The notes beneath the pieces were generated by a model. That model saw only the letters and a list, made by a program, of their open reading frames with translations, searched no databases and had not been told where the DNA came from. DNA of 64,000 nt, taken from assembly GCF_029227915.1 (NCBI RefSeq), contig NC_079878.1, positions 20,609,501 to 20,673,500 on the forward strand, in the 5' to 3' direction. Positions 26,459-38,160 of the stretch are shown piece after piece. This DNA is from Hydractinia symbiolongicarpus (taxonomy: Eukaryota; Cnidaria; Hydrozoa; Anthoathecata; Hydractiniidae). The position numbers and the translations under genes are program-made. The stretch's first letter is position 1; every line of letters begins with the position of its first letter.

Positions 26459-29400
26459 TTAAGGCTCTGATTCAACTTTCGCCTTTTTTGCATCACTTTC
26501 TAATGTTTTCTCGGTTGCTTTAGTTTCATCATCATTAAAACGCTTATGCTCGTTGTTAGCCTGTTCTCCAGACTCCTCCTTTTTACCATCTTCCCATTGG
26601 CGTTTTCGTCGAAAATTCTTTTCACCTCTACCTCTACTTCTACCACGCCCACGATCACGCCCTCTACCGCCTCTGTTTTGTCTTTGCTTTTTCATATCTT
26701 CATCTACCATCTTCCAATAATTTTCCTCTTCTTCTCCTAAGTGAAAATGTTTACAAAGTAGTAGGTACAGATGCACGTATTTGTTTGTAAGCAATTTTTG
26801 ACCTGGGACTTAAGTTGCTAAAAAAATCGAAGTTTATTAATTTGAAAGATTTTAATACAGTTGCTTATAAAAATATGTGTACAGTATTTTATTAAAAAAA
26901 AACAGTTGGTATTTTAGGCCCAGCCTTTATTAGTATCTGAGCAGATTTTCATATATTTTTTAGTGCTTTCCCATATTTTTAGGTTCACATTAGAGACTGA
27001 AGCAACCAACAAGTAAATTCAAAATACAAATTATACCTTCATATCATTTTTCAGGGTAACAACGGCGCAAACATGCAGACGTGTGATAAACATATATATT
27101 GTACCTTCTATAACTCGAAGCGTTGACTCCACACCGTTTATCATAATTTTCCCATCACTTGCTGCTTTGACAGCGTCGATTGCTTTTTGTGCAGCTCCTT
27201 CGTCATGGAAACGAACAAACCCCTTCAAAGAAGAATACAAAGCAAGTTACAAACCAAAGAGTAAAGAAAGAAACTTCTGTCTCTGGAAAATGTTAAAACG
27301 AAATATGGGACTGGGTGTTAGAGTCTCCCTATAACATCGAAATTGTTTTTAAAAAATATATGTATAAGTATTACCTCTGTCTCTCCTCTGTTGAAATCCA
27401 CCCATGCAATTTTCTCGTGCTCGCCAAACAAAGTCTAAACAGATATTGTTTTAAATGCCCCAATATTTATAGCAAAAGGAGCACATGTTGACTCCACAGT
27501 ACACTTTATGATTGACGTACCTTTAAATCCTCTCGACTTGTACCTTCTCCCACATTTTTGAAATAAAGCGCGCATCCAGGTTTTCTATGTGTCTAATATG
27601 ATATGAAAAATGGAAAAGAAGTCATGGTTTTATGGTACGTCCAAAATTATGTGCCATATAGGGTGAATACTGGTCACACTATTGAATACTGGTCATATAC
27701 TTGGTTAACTCTTAATTAAAGACAGGGTTAAGTTGATCAAAGTTTTTAAACATCAAAATATCAAAAAGTCATTTGTTGTTAAACTTAGAAAAACTTCATA
27801 GGCAAAAAACAGTTATAGAAAGAATTATACGACTTTTTCAGACCCAATGGTTAAAAAAGGTTGCGTGTACAAACAATCAGAAATCTATTGCACATATTTC
27901 TTTTTTATTTGTGAATTAGAAAATTTTGGTCCAAAACCTAATTTTTACAAAAAAAAGTTTCTTTTTTTGTATTCAGTTAGCACTTAAATAATAAACTATA
28001 GAACATCTTATATAATTATGCAGAAACTGTCTGTCTGTAACAAACCGTCAATTATATTTCGTTATATTATATATATTATTTATTATACTTTGATTATTTG
28101 GTTGATTAAAAGGTAAACAAAAACAACAATGAAACAAACTAACCTTTCTGTCTTCTTCAGCACTGAAAAGAACAAGTTTTAAAATATGACAATAAGAGAA
28201 TTTATCATACCGAGAGAAAAAATATATATCTCACAGCTAACGTCAGAAATGTTTGCAATGTTTGAAAATCAAAAATAAAAAGGATTTAAAATAAAATTTT
28301 TGGCAGAGCTATATTTAACTTAATTAAAGCTGTTATCAAGAAAGAAAAAAAAAACATGTTTAATTTCTAACACTTGTGGAATTTAACATTTCTAAAAGAT
28401 GATAAGCGATATGCAAGATTGCATTTAACGGTATTACAAGCTATTTTGTATTGCTTACATTGACGCAGCCAGACAGTACAACGTCATACAAAATCATAAA
28501 AAATCATATTAGAATAAGCGGCAGACCAATTGAATTATTAGAATCATTCAAGCTAAGATTTTGATATCAGTCAAGTAACAAATATTAGTCAAAAAGGTCT
28601 CTTTTAATGCTTTTAAAACTACTGCGCAAGCACCACAATCATCTATAAAATGAATGTTGTCCCTATACTACGTGCTAAGCACAAAAGATAATTTCCCCCA
28701 TCACATTAGTCAACCTAACTCGACAAGGAAAAAGTGAGGTGAAACATGGCTTACTTTTTTTGTTCATCTTCAGGATTCTTTCTACTTTCATTCTTTTTTT
28801 TGAAATAGTCATCTCTACAGAAAAACAAAATACTACCCTGACTATACATATCGATTGGTGTGAATACCACTACAACAAATATGAATGTTTTGAGATTTAT
28901 AACGAGTACTAGGAATTTATCTTAAGGGGCAAAAATTATTTTGGGGATCAGTGTTTCATTTTGCTGACAGTATTTTACCTAAAATAACTTTTAGAAATAA
29001 AATGTATTTTTAAATGACTTAGATCATACAGGAAATTAAAGTACAAAGAAAGTAAAATTTTTGCGGTAGAAATTGCAGCCAATACAATTTTTTTGCAGAT
29101 TCTTGACTTTCAAAAATTTCTTCCACAAATAATTTTTTTCTTTTCCTAAAAGAATTTGGAAAATCAGCCACAGCTGTCAATATCAAACAAATTGTGTTTT
29201 GCTATTACCTTGTCATGACTACTAAGAGTTGGTCTTCACATTTTAACTCTTTATCGTTGAGAAGTTTCTCAGCTTCCTCTTGTGTCGTAAATTCAATGAA
29301 TATCGATCCTTTAAACTTGCGTTCGTCATTTGTACGTAATTTGATGAAAATACTCTAAAAAAAACACCCTGTGAGTATTGTAAGTAGTCAGAAGTTGGAA

Positions 29401-32400
29401 GTATATATTCATAAAATATCAGAAACGTTCTTTAAAGCCAGGAAAGTATAGGCAATCCAGTAATACACATTGCAACAAGAAAAAGCAAACAATAATCCGA
29501 AACAGTTAATAAAATGACGACAACATAAATTAAAATCATTATGGAAATCATTGTTATTATGGAAAACCAATCAATTTATTTATTTCAATGCTTTATCATT
29601 TAGTGTCCTTTCAAGAAGAATAATATATGAAAAATATAGTAGCATTTTAAGAAACGTTTTTAAAAAATCTAAAATCAAGAACGTATAAATGTTTAAAACA
29701 ATAACACACACAGCAATAAAATTTTAAAAATAAACATTTGCATACCTTCACTTCAAGTTTATCGAAAAATTCTTGTATGTTGTCTAATGTGTACGTATCA
29801 GGAAAGCCTTTCTAAAAAGAACAAGAAAATCACTAAGACTCACAAGTAACATGGATGTAAACACTGCAGAGAGATAAAGCCAAAGAATATATATATTATC
29901 ACTAAAATGATTATTCTTTACTTTGAAACAAAAAAAACATGCAGAACGAGTACTCTTGGACCAGAGTTAAATTAAAGAATTAAAAAAAGATAACTTTTCA
30001 AAAAATTAAAATTCTTTTATTATTAAAAAATATAAAAAGTAAATTAAAAATAAATGAAAATTACATCAACAAAATTTTCAGTTTCCTTGCACTACTTTTT
30101 TTCTCTCCCTTGTAAAGCCTAAGGATTCGTTTTCTAGAATTTCTCAGTTCTTGTATAATCCAAAAACAAAACTGATTCACAATGCAAGTACAAAATGAGG
30201 ATAATAGCTAAATTTTAAACACTATAAAGGAGATTATGTTAAATTAAATGTATTTAGGAATGTAAAGGAGTGGTCACACTGACATTACGAGTGTACAATG
30301 ACTTCCATTGTTTTCTTTCTAAAAATGTACATCATTGTTTAGTTGTCATAGAAGATTGTCTGTGATGGAAGAACCACACATAAAAATTCTACAGAATTTC
30401 TATACTTTTCCTCATTAACAGCCATATACACAACAAGGGCAAAACGTAACTTGCAAAACTGAGATATTCTGTTATAACATATACATACCATATATAATGT
30501 TTTTAGTTTGGATGCTTTGCGAACCATTGGATCAGAATGGTCTGGTAAAGGTTTATCAGGTGATCGTCTGACTTTAAAATCAACATCATTTATCTGCAAG
30601 ATAGGGGAAATGGTAGCATGTATATTATAAGCACAGGCATTTAACACAATGGTTTCCCTACAACTACTTTTTTTCCTTGTGCTAACATACAATCTTCTTA
30701 ATTTCTGCAAAACAATTTAAACAAAAAAAAACATATATTAACTTCACACCAAAGACAGTAAATGTGAAAGATATGGCTTTTCAGCAAGTATTTTACATTT
30801 TTGACACGCATTATATCTATCTATAGAAACGATTACCAGTACATGTTATTGTGAGTTAATAAAAGACTAAAAATTTGGAATTTTGATTGATCAAAGAAAA
30901 GCAATTGAGATAATAAAACTAAATCTAAAATTTGGTTGCAAATATAATTAGCGATTAAATGAAAAGACAGAGTAAAAAGTAAAGATTGAGGTAGGCAACA
31001 AAATAAAAAAAAACTTACTTCTAAGAGTCCACTATCTGATTTCTTTAGAGCCTTTGCAATTTCTGCTAAATCAGTTGATAATTTCTATAACAAGAGGCAA
31101 ACCACAGGTAGCTTCAGTTTACACCAGAAGGCTTTCAGGGTAAATGGTTTGAAACAATTATTAACTACTTTAAACTCACTAAATTTGACAGTATAGGCAC
31201 TTTCTAATTTTAATGTTATAAAATTTTATCAGTGTCTAATATTTAAAAATTTATTAAAACTAACTCAAGAATATAATTATAAATTCAGAAATTTAGTATT
31301 TTGCATGAATTAAATTGAGCAGGAGACCCTCAAAACCATGATTCTTATACAAGACTGAGTGACTGTTCAATAAGGAGAGTCCAACTCAATTAGTCGTTTT
31401 ATGGCGAATTCGATAGTAGCTTACAGTCTGTTGGTGTGCAAAACAAAAATAATTTTACGGAGGACAAAAAATAATAAACAACAACGAAATAATAAAGAAA
31501 TACACATTAACAATGGTTGTAGTAAATTAACGTTATTGATTCACCTTAATTAGTATAATTGTAGATTGACATTCAACCAACAAAAAATAACTATTTATTA
31601 TCTTCTATGCCCATTATATTTTCGTGAGATTTTTTTGTTTTTATGAAAATTAGAGTCGGACAGGCCCGTAGAACAACTAATTAAGTTGGAGTCGCCTAAT
31701 TTATGATAACCAGCTCACTGATAACTAATGATCATTGTCATCTGTGAATCGTTGTTTTAAAACAATTTTTAAACAACATTTCCACATTTAAAAAAAGAAA
31801 AATTTAAATTTGTAATAATCACAAAATATGGTTTACGACATTGAAATGAAGCAATACGTTAAAATATTTAAAAAAGTTTGTCTTTAATGACAATATTCAG
31901 ACAGTTCTGCTCAAGGAATGAAATCATGATGCTGTTATGAGTGTTGTCATGTACCTGATCTGAAAATTAAGATTATGCTTAACATTACCAGTCATTTTTT
32001 ATAAACTTAAACCTGAATATAGCTTTAGAGATTTCAAGATATCAAGATGTCAAGACTTCTAACACTAATAATATAAAAAATTACAGTATACCTTCACTCT
32101 GTTGAATGTTGTTAAGCATTCAAGTGTAATCCCTGTTCCAGAAAAGTTAAAAAAAATACCAGTAAATGCAAACACCTTAGTCTGAACATATTTAATGCAA
32201 GTTTCTGCATCTATAAACCTTATTTTACTCATAATGAAGCTTTTTGTTATATAGTAACATCTTCTGGTATATACAAAAATTATTCACTTTATACATCATC
32301 AAAATACTACAATTATCAATAAAAACGAATGTGAGAATAAAACTTTCCATAAGAGATAGAATAACTAAAACCAATAAGGAACCTAGATAAAGGGTTTCAT

Positions 32401-34401
32401 ATCATACCTAAATAAATCCAAACTTTTAATATCTTTTTGGCCGTTAAGCGACAGATTGGAAAACACAATAAAAAAAGCTTTTATTCTTGCATTTATTTTC
32501 TATAATTAAAGATGTGTACAAAGTAGATAATTTTTTATTTTTGTATATTCCTGAAGATGTTCCTTTATGTAATGAAAAGCTCTGTGAATAAAATATTTTA
32601 TCATATACACGTTTTTATGTTATTATTTTATGTTGGCTGTTGAAAAATAACACATCTAAAAGGTTGTGAAAAAAGTTTGTTTTTTGTATCTTGGATTTAT
32701 AGACAATTAAAAAATTTGAGGAGACTATAAAGGTGATGTGAAAACCAAATAATTATATACTTTATAAAATGTAGCATTTCTATGTATTTGAAAAAAAGTT
32801 GTAAAATTAAAATTGGGGAGATTTAAAGAGTTTTAAGGAGGTGTAGCAACCCTGATAATTGACTATTCACCTAATTAACAAAAAAATCCATAACTTTTTA
32901 GAAGATCTTACTCAAGAAAATTTTGAGTTCAATGAACACAGATACATCTGAGAACCTAAATTTATCAGAACTTATTTTTGCTAACAATTTTAATTACTAA
33001 AAACACTATAACAAAGAAGAAAAGATACAACCATCATCTTCGGGAATTTTTTCTTGCAAAAATTTATCTCTTGGAAGGTTAACATCTCCAAAGTAATACT
33101 AAAAAAATATATAAATAAATTATGCACACTCTACTAATAACTTGTGTCGACGTATATAATGTTTTAGTTTCGTATCAAAAAAAGGGACATGTGCACAGGC
33201 GAAAAATGTAAACAACAGACAACAACAATCTAAGATATTAGGTTAAAGAATGTTGAGAGGTTCAGAAAAAAACAATTCCAGTGGATTTTAAATCTTGTAT
33301 ATATATATTCCTAAAAAATCAATAAATTAACATATAAATAGCCAATTTGGCCTATGTGGACCTTTTTGATAGTCAGAATCTGTGTCCATATATCAGTACG
33401 GGATCTTTCCCCGATCGGGTGAGTGTCCCCCGATTGAGTTAACCACTCGATCGAGTGAGTCGGCACTGGCGACAATTTTTCACAACATGTGCAACCTAGA
33501 CTAATATGCACCATGTAGTCAATCCAACTCAAGAAATCATCAATAGCATTGGAACGGCACGGTGATTTTTTTTTAATTGGTGAAACGGCGCAAAATAAGT
33601 TTATGACTTAATACTTTCGGCCAGTAGCTTGCCCTTTTAAAAAGCAATTTTAAGCAAGAAAAATACTCACCCGATTCAGGTAAGTCTCTCCCGATTGGGT
33701 GGTTGCGCACTCACTTGATCGGGTGATTTACAGTCACCCTATCGGGGAAATATCCCGTACTGTATATATATGAAACTTTGTAAACATTTACAGCGTATCT
33801 ATAGACCTTTTTGAATGTTTACATTTTCTGCGGTAATACCTTTCGGCTTTAACAATTGCGTGGCAGGCAAAATATGCAAGTGCTAGGTGAAGTGAGGTCC
33901 TTTTTAGTCTGTTTCTTCACACAAACGTATCATTACAACTTTATTTAAATATATGTCAATCAGAAGTTATAGATCTACACTCAATAGTAGTTTAAAGGCT
34001 CGAAAATGTATCCATAGAAAGAAATGGGTTGAAAAAGACCTTTCTACAGAAAGCTTTCACAACTTTCTGCCTGCCAACGTAAACATTCAAAAAGGGAAAT
34101 GTACTTCAAATTAACAACACAAAACAGAACAGATATAGCTACACCAAAGATGTTTGTCTGTTGTATTTTAGTATAGTTACAAAATTCTTTGAATACACAT
34201 TTCAAGGTTTATAAAAATAGTAGCTATCTGGGTACTTACTTCGATTTGCCGAATTAATTTCTTATCTAAATCTGAAAGTGGTTCAGCTGATGTGTCATTC
34301 TCAGCATTCTTAGCTTCCGTGTTTTCTGGAGTAGTCTTTACCTGGTCTGTACTAGTTGTTTTAGTTTCCTCTGGAATAGTTTCAGATTCATTTGATGCCA
34401 T
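26459..34401 (-). CDS. SSB: La ribonucleoprotein (Lupus La / SSB)
   Basis: Thirteen coding exons: 34240-34401, 33032-33098, 32092-32132, 31019-31084, 30489-30593, 29746-29811, 29209-29354, 28755-28814, 28144-28162, 27521-27592, 27375-27434, 27105-27222 and 26459-26736. Phases close and the product is 419 aa, near the 408 aa of human La. The La motif (about 43-130) shows [18 protein letters not shown] and the aromatic residues that grip UUU-3'OH ends. RRM1 (about 138-230) contains KGSIFIEF and [12 protein letters not shown]2 (about 245-330) contains [19 protein letters not shown] and is followed by a basic helix. The tail has an [10 protein letters not shown] stretch and ends [10 protein letters not shown]. 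La binds the 3' oligo-U of nascent RNA polymerase III transcripts and helps tRNA maturation in the nucleus. Exon 9 is only 19 nt. The N-terminal 42 residues are Thr/Glu-rich and longer than in human La. Confidence 0.95.
31340..31730. repeat. inverted-repeat (MITE-like) element in a La intron
   Basis: GAGAGTCCAACTCAATTAGT at 31374-31393 is mirrored by ACTAATTAAGTTGGAGTCGC near 31675-31694. The arms are roughly 30 bases and about three-quarters identical. Ends and target duplication cannot be fixed by eye. Confidence 0.35.
33394..33762. mobile_element. Tc1/mariner-like MITE, 369 bases
   Basis: The left end reads CAGTACGGGATCTTTCCCCG then ATCGGGTGA. The right end, read on the other strand, reads CAGTACGGGATATTTCCCCG then ATAGGGTGA, three differences in about 33 bases. 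Both sides are flanked by TAT/TA, matching the TA target and CAGT termini of Tc1/mariner elements. Inside the arms the motif CGATcGGGTGA or CCGATTGGGTGG recurs several times. No transposase is encoded. It lies in the first La intron. Confidence 0.7.
33805..34096. repeat. second inverted-repeat element next to the MITE
   Basis: ACCTTTTTGAATGTTTAC at 33805-33822 is mirrored by GTAAACATTCAAAAAGGG at 34079-34096 (17 of 18 bases). The interior is non-coding. It also lies in La intron 1, about 40 bases from the MITE. Confidence 0.5.
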
Positions 34402-34560
34402 TTTATTATGTATATACTTTACTTTCCTTTTCAGTTTAAAGAAACCACCGCCGTCGACAACCACATGGGGAAAATGGTTAGTGGTGAAGAAGGATGGATT
34501 TTAGCTCGGAAACTTACACGACAAAAAAAGCGGTAAAACGGCGATTAAAATGAAAACATT
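34402..34560 (-). promoter_or_regulatory. La promoter region (inferred)
   Basis: This is the only AT-rich, single-copy-looking sequence between the La start codon and the GC-richer relic block to the right, so the core promoter is likely here unless a distant 5' UTR exon exists. No TATA box is evident. Confidence 0.3.
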
Positions 34561-34809
34561 TCCGCCCTCAAACTCGGAGCAAGGTATTGTAATGAACGCC
34601 CTCGTTTCTTGGAAAATCATTCAGACCATCTGCGCAGATGATCTGAATAATTTTCAAATCAAAATTGCCTAATATATTTTTTTCCTTCACTGAAACAACC
34701 TTAGATTGGGTTAAAAATCTATAACATAAGTGTGGCAGAAATTCCGACTCCATTTTTTGATACAACCCCGTGAGTTTGCTGTTATGCAGTACAACCACCT
34801 GCTTAATGA

Positions 34810-34971
34810 ATGCCCCAGAACGATTATGGACTCAAAGAGATACACAGCAAGGTCGTTGATCTGGATCCACTCAGACTCGAGGCTGTCCCGGATAATTTGA
34901 AGGCGCCTTCGGTCTTCGGGGATGTTCCGGAATGGTATGTCACAAATGTGCCAGTTTCCACGTTGGTGTAA
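34810..34971 (+). pseudogene. coding-like fragment within the relic element
   Basis: An open frame of 53 codons begins MPQNDYGLKEIHSKVVDL and ends at two consecutive stops; a related frame continues for a while afterwards. Its GC-rich third positions differ from the host genes. I do not recognise the protein. It is probably a second gene of the decayed element, oriented opposite to the polymerase fragment. Confidence 0.3.
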
Positions 34972-36464
34972 TAAGTATCACCAACGGAAACTACTTTCGA
35001 GGTTTATCTCATTGAGCTCTGGGGTTGAGAAGGAAGGATACCGTACTCAGATGGGATCTACCGCTAATGATAACACCCTAAAAATTGTCCACTCTCACGG
35101 TCTCCCAATATTCAGAGGGTTCTGCGTTAATCATGTCGTTTGACCTCAACTACTACCCTGGATGGTTGGTTAAGCACCCTCAGATCCCTTGCAAAAGTTG
35201 GGAGGAGTCGGGAGGGCATTGTTTTGGATCGGTTCATTAAACCTATATTTTCTGTGAAGGAATCTGAAAGTCAGAATTAGCTTCCACAAGAAAAGGTATC
35301 CTATGCAGCTTGGAAATATATGGCAGTGACCAAGCTTGGAAGTGTCTACAGACAAGATCGTAACTACTGCGTGCAGAGTTATATAGAGGAGTGTAAGTTC
35401 AAGGAGGTTCTGTCGGATTACGTATCCTAATTTAGTGCGTCTGAAAATGAAGTGGCACAGTTGTAGACAAGACGAAAGGCGCACCTTGTGTGTTCTAAGT
35501 AGACACACACAAGAATTGAGGTTGATATCAAATGTGTCTATGATTAGGAGATAAAAATCACATACACGACACGTGCATCAAAGCTGTTAAGCGGGTCCCT
35601 TAAAATATTCAAGCTTTTTTCCTAGCGATTTAAGATCCAAGAAATAAGCATCAAGGCTATTGAGTGGTACCCCTTTCTGCTTCAGTATGTCCCGACCATT
35701 TGAAGACCCAAAAGATGCGGTCCCCACGCATGCGCGATTTTGTCTTGGATCTCTTGAAGAAGGAAGGGATGTTAGTGAATACTGCTGACGATGAGCCTTA
35801 AATACTCAGATAGTTGAAAAGTATCTGCGCATTGGACTGTTAAGGTTGATAGTTCGCGATCCGCTTAACTCTCTGTCTAGCCTGTTCCTTAGGCATCAAA
35901 TAATCTTTTTCCTGCAAAATCAGACTGAATATATTATAAATTATAACACTATTCTCTGTAGCCTTAGAGATGAGGTTACAATGGAGTTCAGCTTAGAATT
36001 CTAGAGGTATTCTTCTAGGGCTATGGCTATGGCTAGTGCGAGACCTGGAAGACCTACACCAAGTGGTGTTCCTAAACCTGCCTTAGACTTGGCCTTAGCG
36101 ACGCCTTTGTTTTATATATCCTCTTGTTTTGTAGATACACCGGGCAGTGCCTTCTTTGCCTACAGTCTCTTTACATTTTATTCTACCTTCCCGATTTCAC
36201 TATTGTACAAGATCATCTCGCTTTTCAAGTGTTCCATGTGTACCGTGCAGAGCCTGGAGTTCGATATTCAATCCCAATTCGTTCTCAGTCTGTAAATACT
36301 TCTGACAGGAGGCTCCCTGTGTCATCAAAACGTTCTCCTTCTATATCATCAGGTCTCTCCGGTACATCCTTTTGCGCGTTCTTGAGGTCGTTTAGAAGCC
36401 TTTGAGCCATGCCTTTACATTTATTCGGTGTAGAGTGGTCCGTGAACTTGCAGGCGTATTGTGC

Positions 36465-38150
36465 CTAAGGACCTTTTATTGCATTAATTGATCGAAGTTC
36501 ACTGGTCCTTTTAATGATCTCTACCCTCATAGAGGAGTTCATTTCCTCTCGGCTTAAAATCGTCAAAGTGTTTTGCATTTGAAAGCCCCAACTCTTTCCC
36601 GACCTCTTAAGCTCCTTCGCAATCATTCTCATCTCTTTATCGATCAGTTTCATTTCCTGTCTCTCGTGACGGTATTAGAGGTAGAGGTTCTTGGAGATAA
36701 TTATTTTATGGAATATGGTCTTCTGGCATCTCCTTCACCACAAAGAGCAGCGTCCTTTCCCCGAATTTCTCACACAGCTCCTAAAGCTACTATATCTTCT
36801 CATCATCGCCCTTTGCGATTTGATCAACGAAATACCACTTGATAAGGTTGATGTCGCACTTCGTACAATTAATACCAAGCATTGGTTCTTGAGTTACCCA
36901 TTCTACCTCATACAATTTAATTCTCTAACGCCCGCATGTCAAAGGGTATATCCTATCTACCTCTGCCACGAGGTGCCCTCGTCCATTTTCCAGCTCTTCA
37001 ACAAATCTTTGAACAAAGATCTTTTGATCCTCATGCCCTATAAACGTTGGCTCACTGTTAAAACTATTATGGATAGTCACACTAACCGGTACGTTCTCTG
37101 ACATATACATGAGATCTCATGTTAGCTGCTGATTCCTGGGCACCAGAGAGCTTCAAAGTCGAAAACAATATATTGGTGGTTTCTCACATATCCAGACCAT
37201 GACGAGGTTGTAGCCTAGCCCTGTATTAGTTTTCTATTTAGAATTGGCTTCTTTATATCTGTTCTTTTCCGCATTGATTCTATTTGGTTGATAGAGCATC
37301 CGTGCTATCTTTATTCATTGTATTCGTAGACGGTCTTAATGACAGGTTCGTAGCCGCCTACCGTGCATAGTTTGTACTTTACTTTATTTCGAATCACACA
37401 CTCTTCTCCATGCCTGTACAGCGCGTGGTCTTCCAGTCTTTATCGACATCATCTGGATCCATTGCGATGCTGTGAAGCTTCTCATTGTAAAATACCTCTG
37501 CCTTACTTGCCATACGCTGGACTTTTTTACCTCTGCATATGATCATCGTCTGGGGTCTCCGACATTCAGTCTTTTTGTGTTTACCCAGATTACATGCATT
37601 AGTGAATAGCTTACCCCAGTTTTCACATTCCAGCGTCTTTGCTAAAACCTGCATCATATCTAGGGTAATGTCGGCCGTAAAGGAATCTCTGCCTGTGCTT
37701 ATGGTTTTGACCTGTATATGCCTTTCCCTCGTATGAGCCTGGGGTCTCGATCATTCTCTTAAGTTGGCTTCGCTCTAATAATCAGCAGCCTCCAGATCAA
37801 AACGCTTCTTGGCATTCCTTTATACATGGTTCGGTTTCAGCAATACTTTACTATGATCTTTTGCTATCTTTACTCATCTCCACCTTTGTTAATCATCTCA
37901 CAGAAAAGCTGTATACAACTTTCACCATTATCTCAATGTCTTGTGTGATTTTCCCCATGATAACATTCGTGAGCGGTTGATGTTCTTGTTTAATCGCCAA
38001 TCTTAACACAATGACCATCTTCCTACAGCTGCAGTTTGTTCTCATCAAATATGCTTTGGATGTCTTCTGCTCCGCTGTATTCGTCTTCAATGTTCTTAAA
38101 ATCGCAGTACTCTTCTGCTTCCGACTCTGCCCCTGCGACTGACGCTGATA
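36465..38150 (-). pseudogene. broken protein-primed DNA polymerase B
   Basis: Reading leftwards on the minus strand, successive pieces in different frames show: a finger-like segment with LFTNACNLGKHKKTEC at about 37600, where the second finger cysteine appears replaced by Trp (CENW); VGGYEPVIKTVYEYNE at about 37340; IVFDFEALW at about 37150, matching the Exo I D-x-E motif of family B polymerases; and VPVSVTIHNSFNSEPTF near 37080. The order fits the N-terminal half of Polinton-type polymerases (Pfam DNA_pol_B_2). At least two frame changes and several stop codons separate these pieces. The polymerase palm motifs were not found, so the C-terminal half is lost or too decayed to read. Confidence 0.5.
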
Positions 38151-38160
38151 AAACATTGTA

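Larger units (their letters stand above)
34560..38160. mobile_element. decayed Polinton/Maverick-like element
   Basis: A block of about 3.6 kb is visibly more GC-rich than its surroundings. It has no introns and carries many short coding-like pieces on both strands, interrupted by stops and frame changes. The minus-strand part at about 36465-38150 resembles a protein-primed family B DNA polymerase. A 53-codon piece on the plus strand begins at 34810. I could not find terminal inverted repeats or target duplications, so the limits are approximate. The element is clearly dead. Polinton-type elements are related to animal viruses, so an endogenised viral relic is an alternative. Confidence 0.5.

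Noticed and set aside
26546-26740. Thr/Ser-rich plus-strand frame
   Set aside because: Antisense of the [10 protein letters not shown]-coding final exon of La.
35170-35508. 112-codon minus-strand frame
   Set aside because: The plus strand of the same stretch reads more like protein (for example KVSYAAWKYMAVTKLG), and the whole block is a decayed element.
36023-36405. Overlapping plus-strand frames of 90-93 codons in the relic block
   Set aside because: No recognisable features, and the block is full of competing broken frames on both strands.
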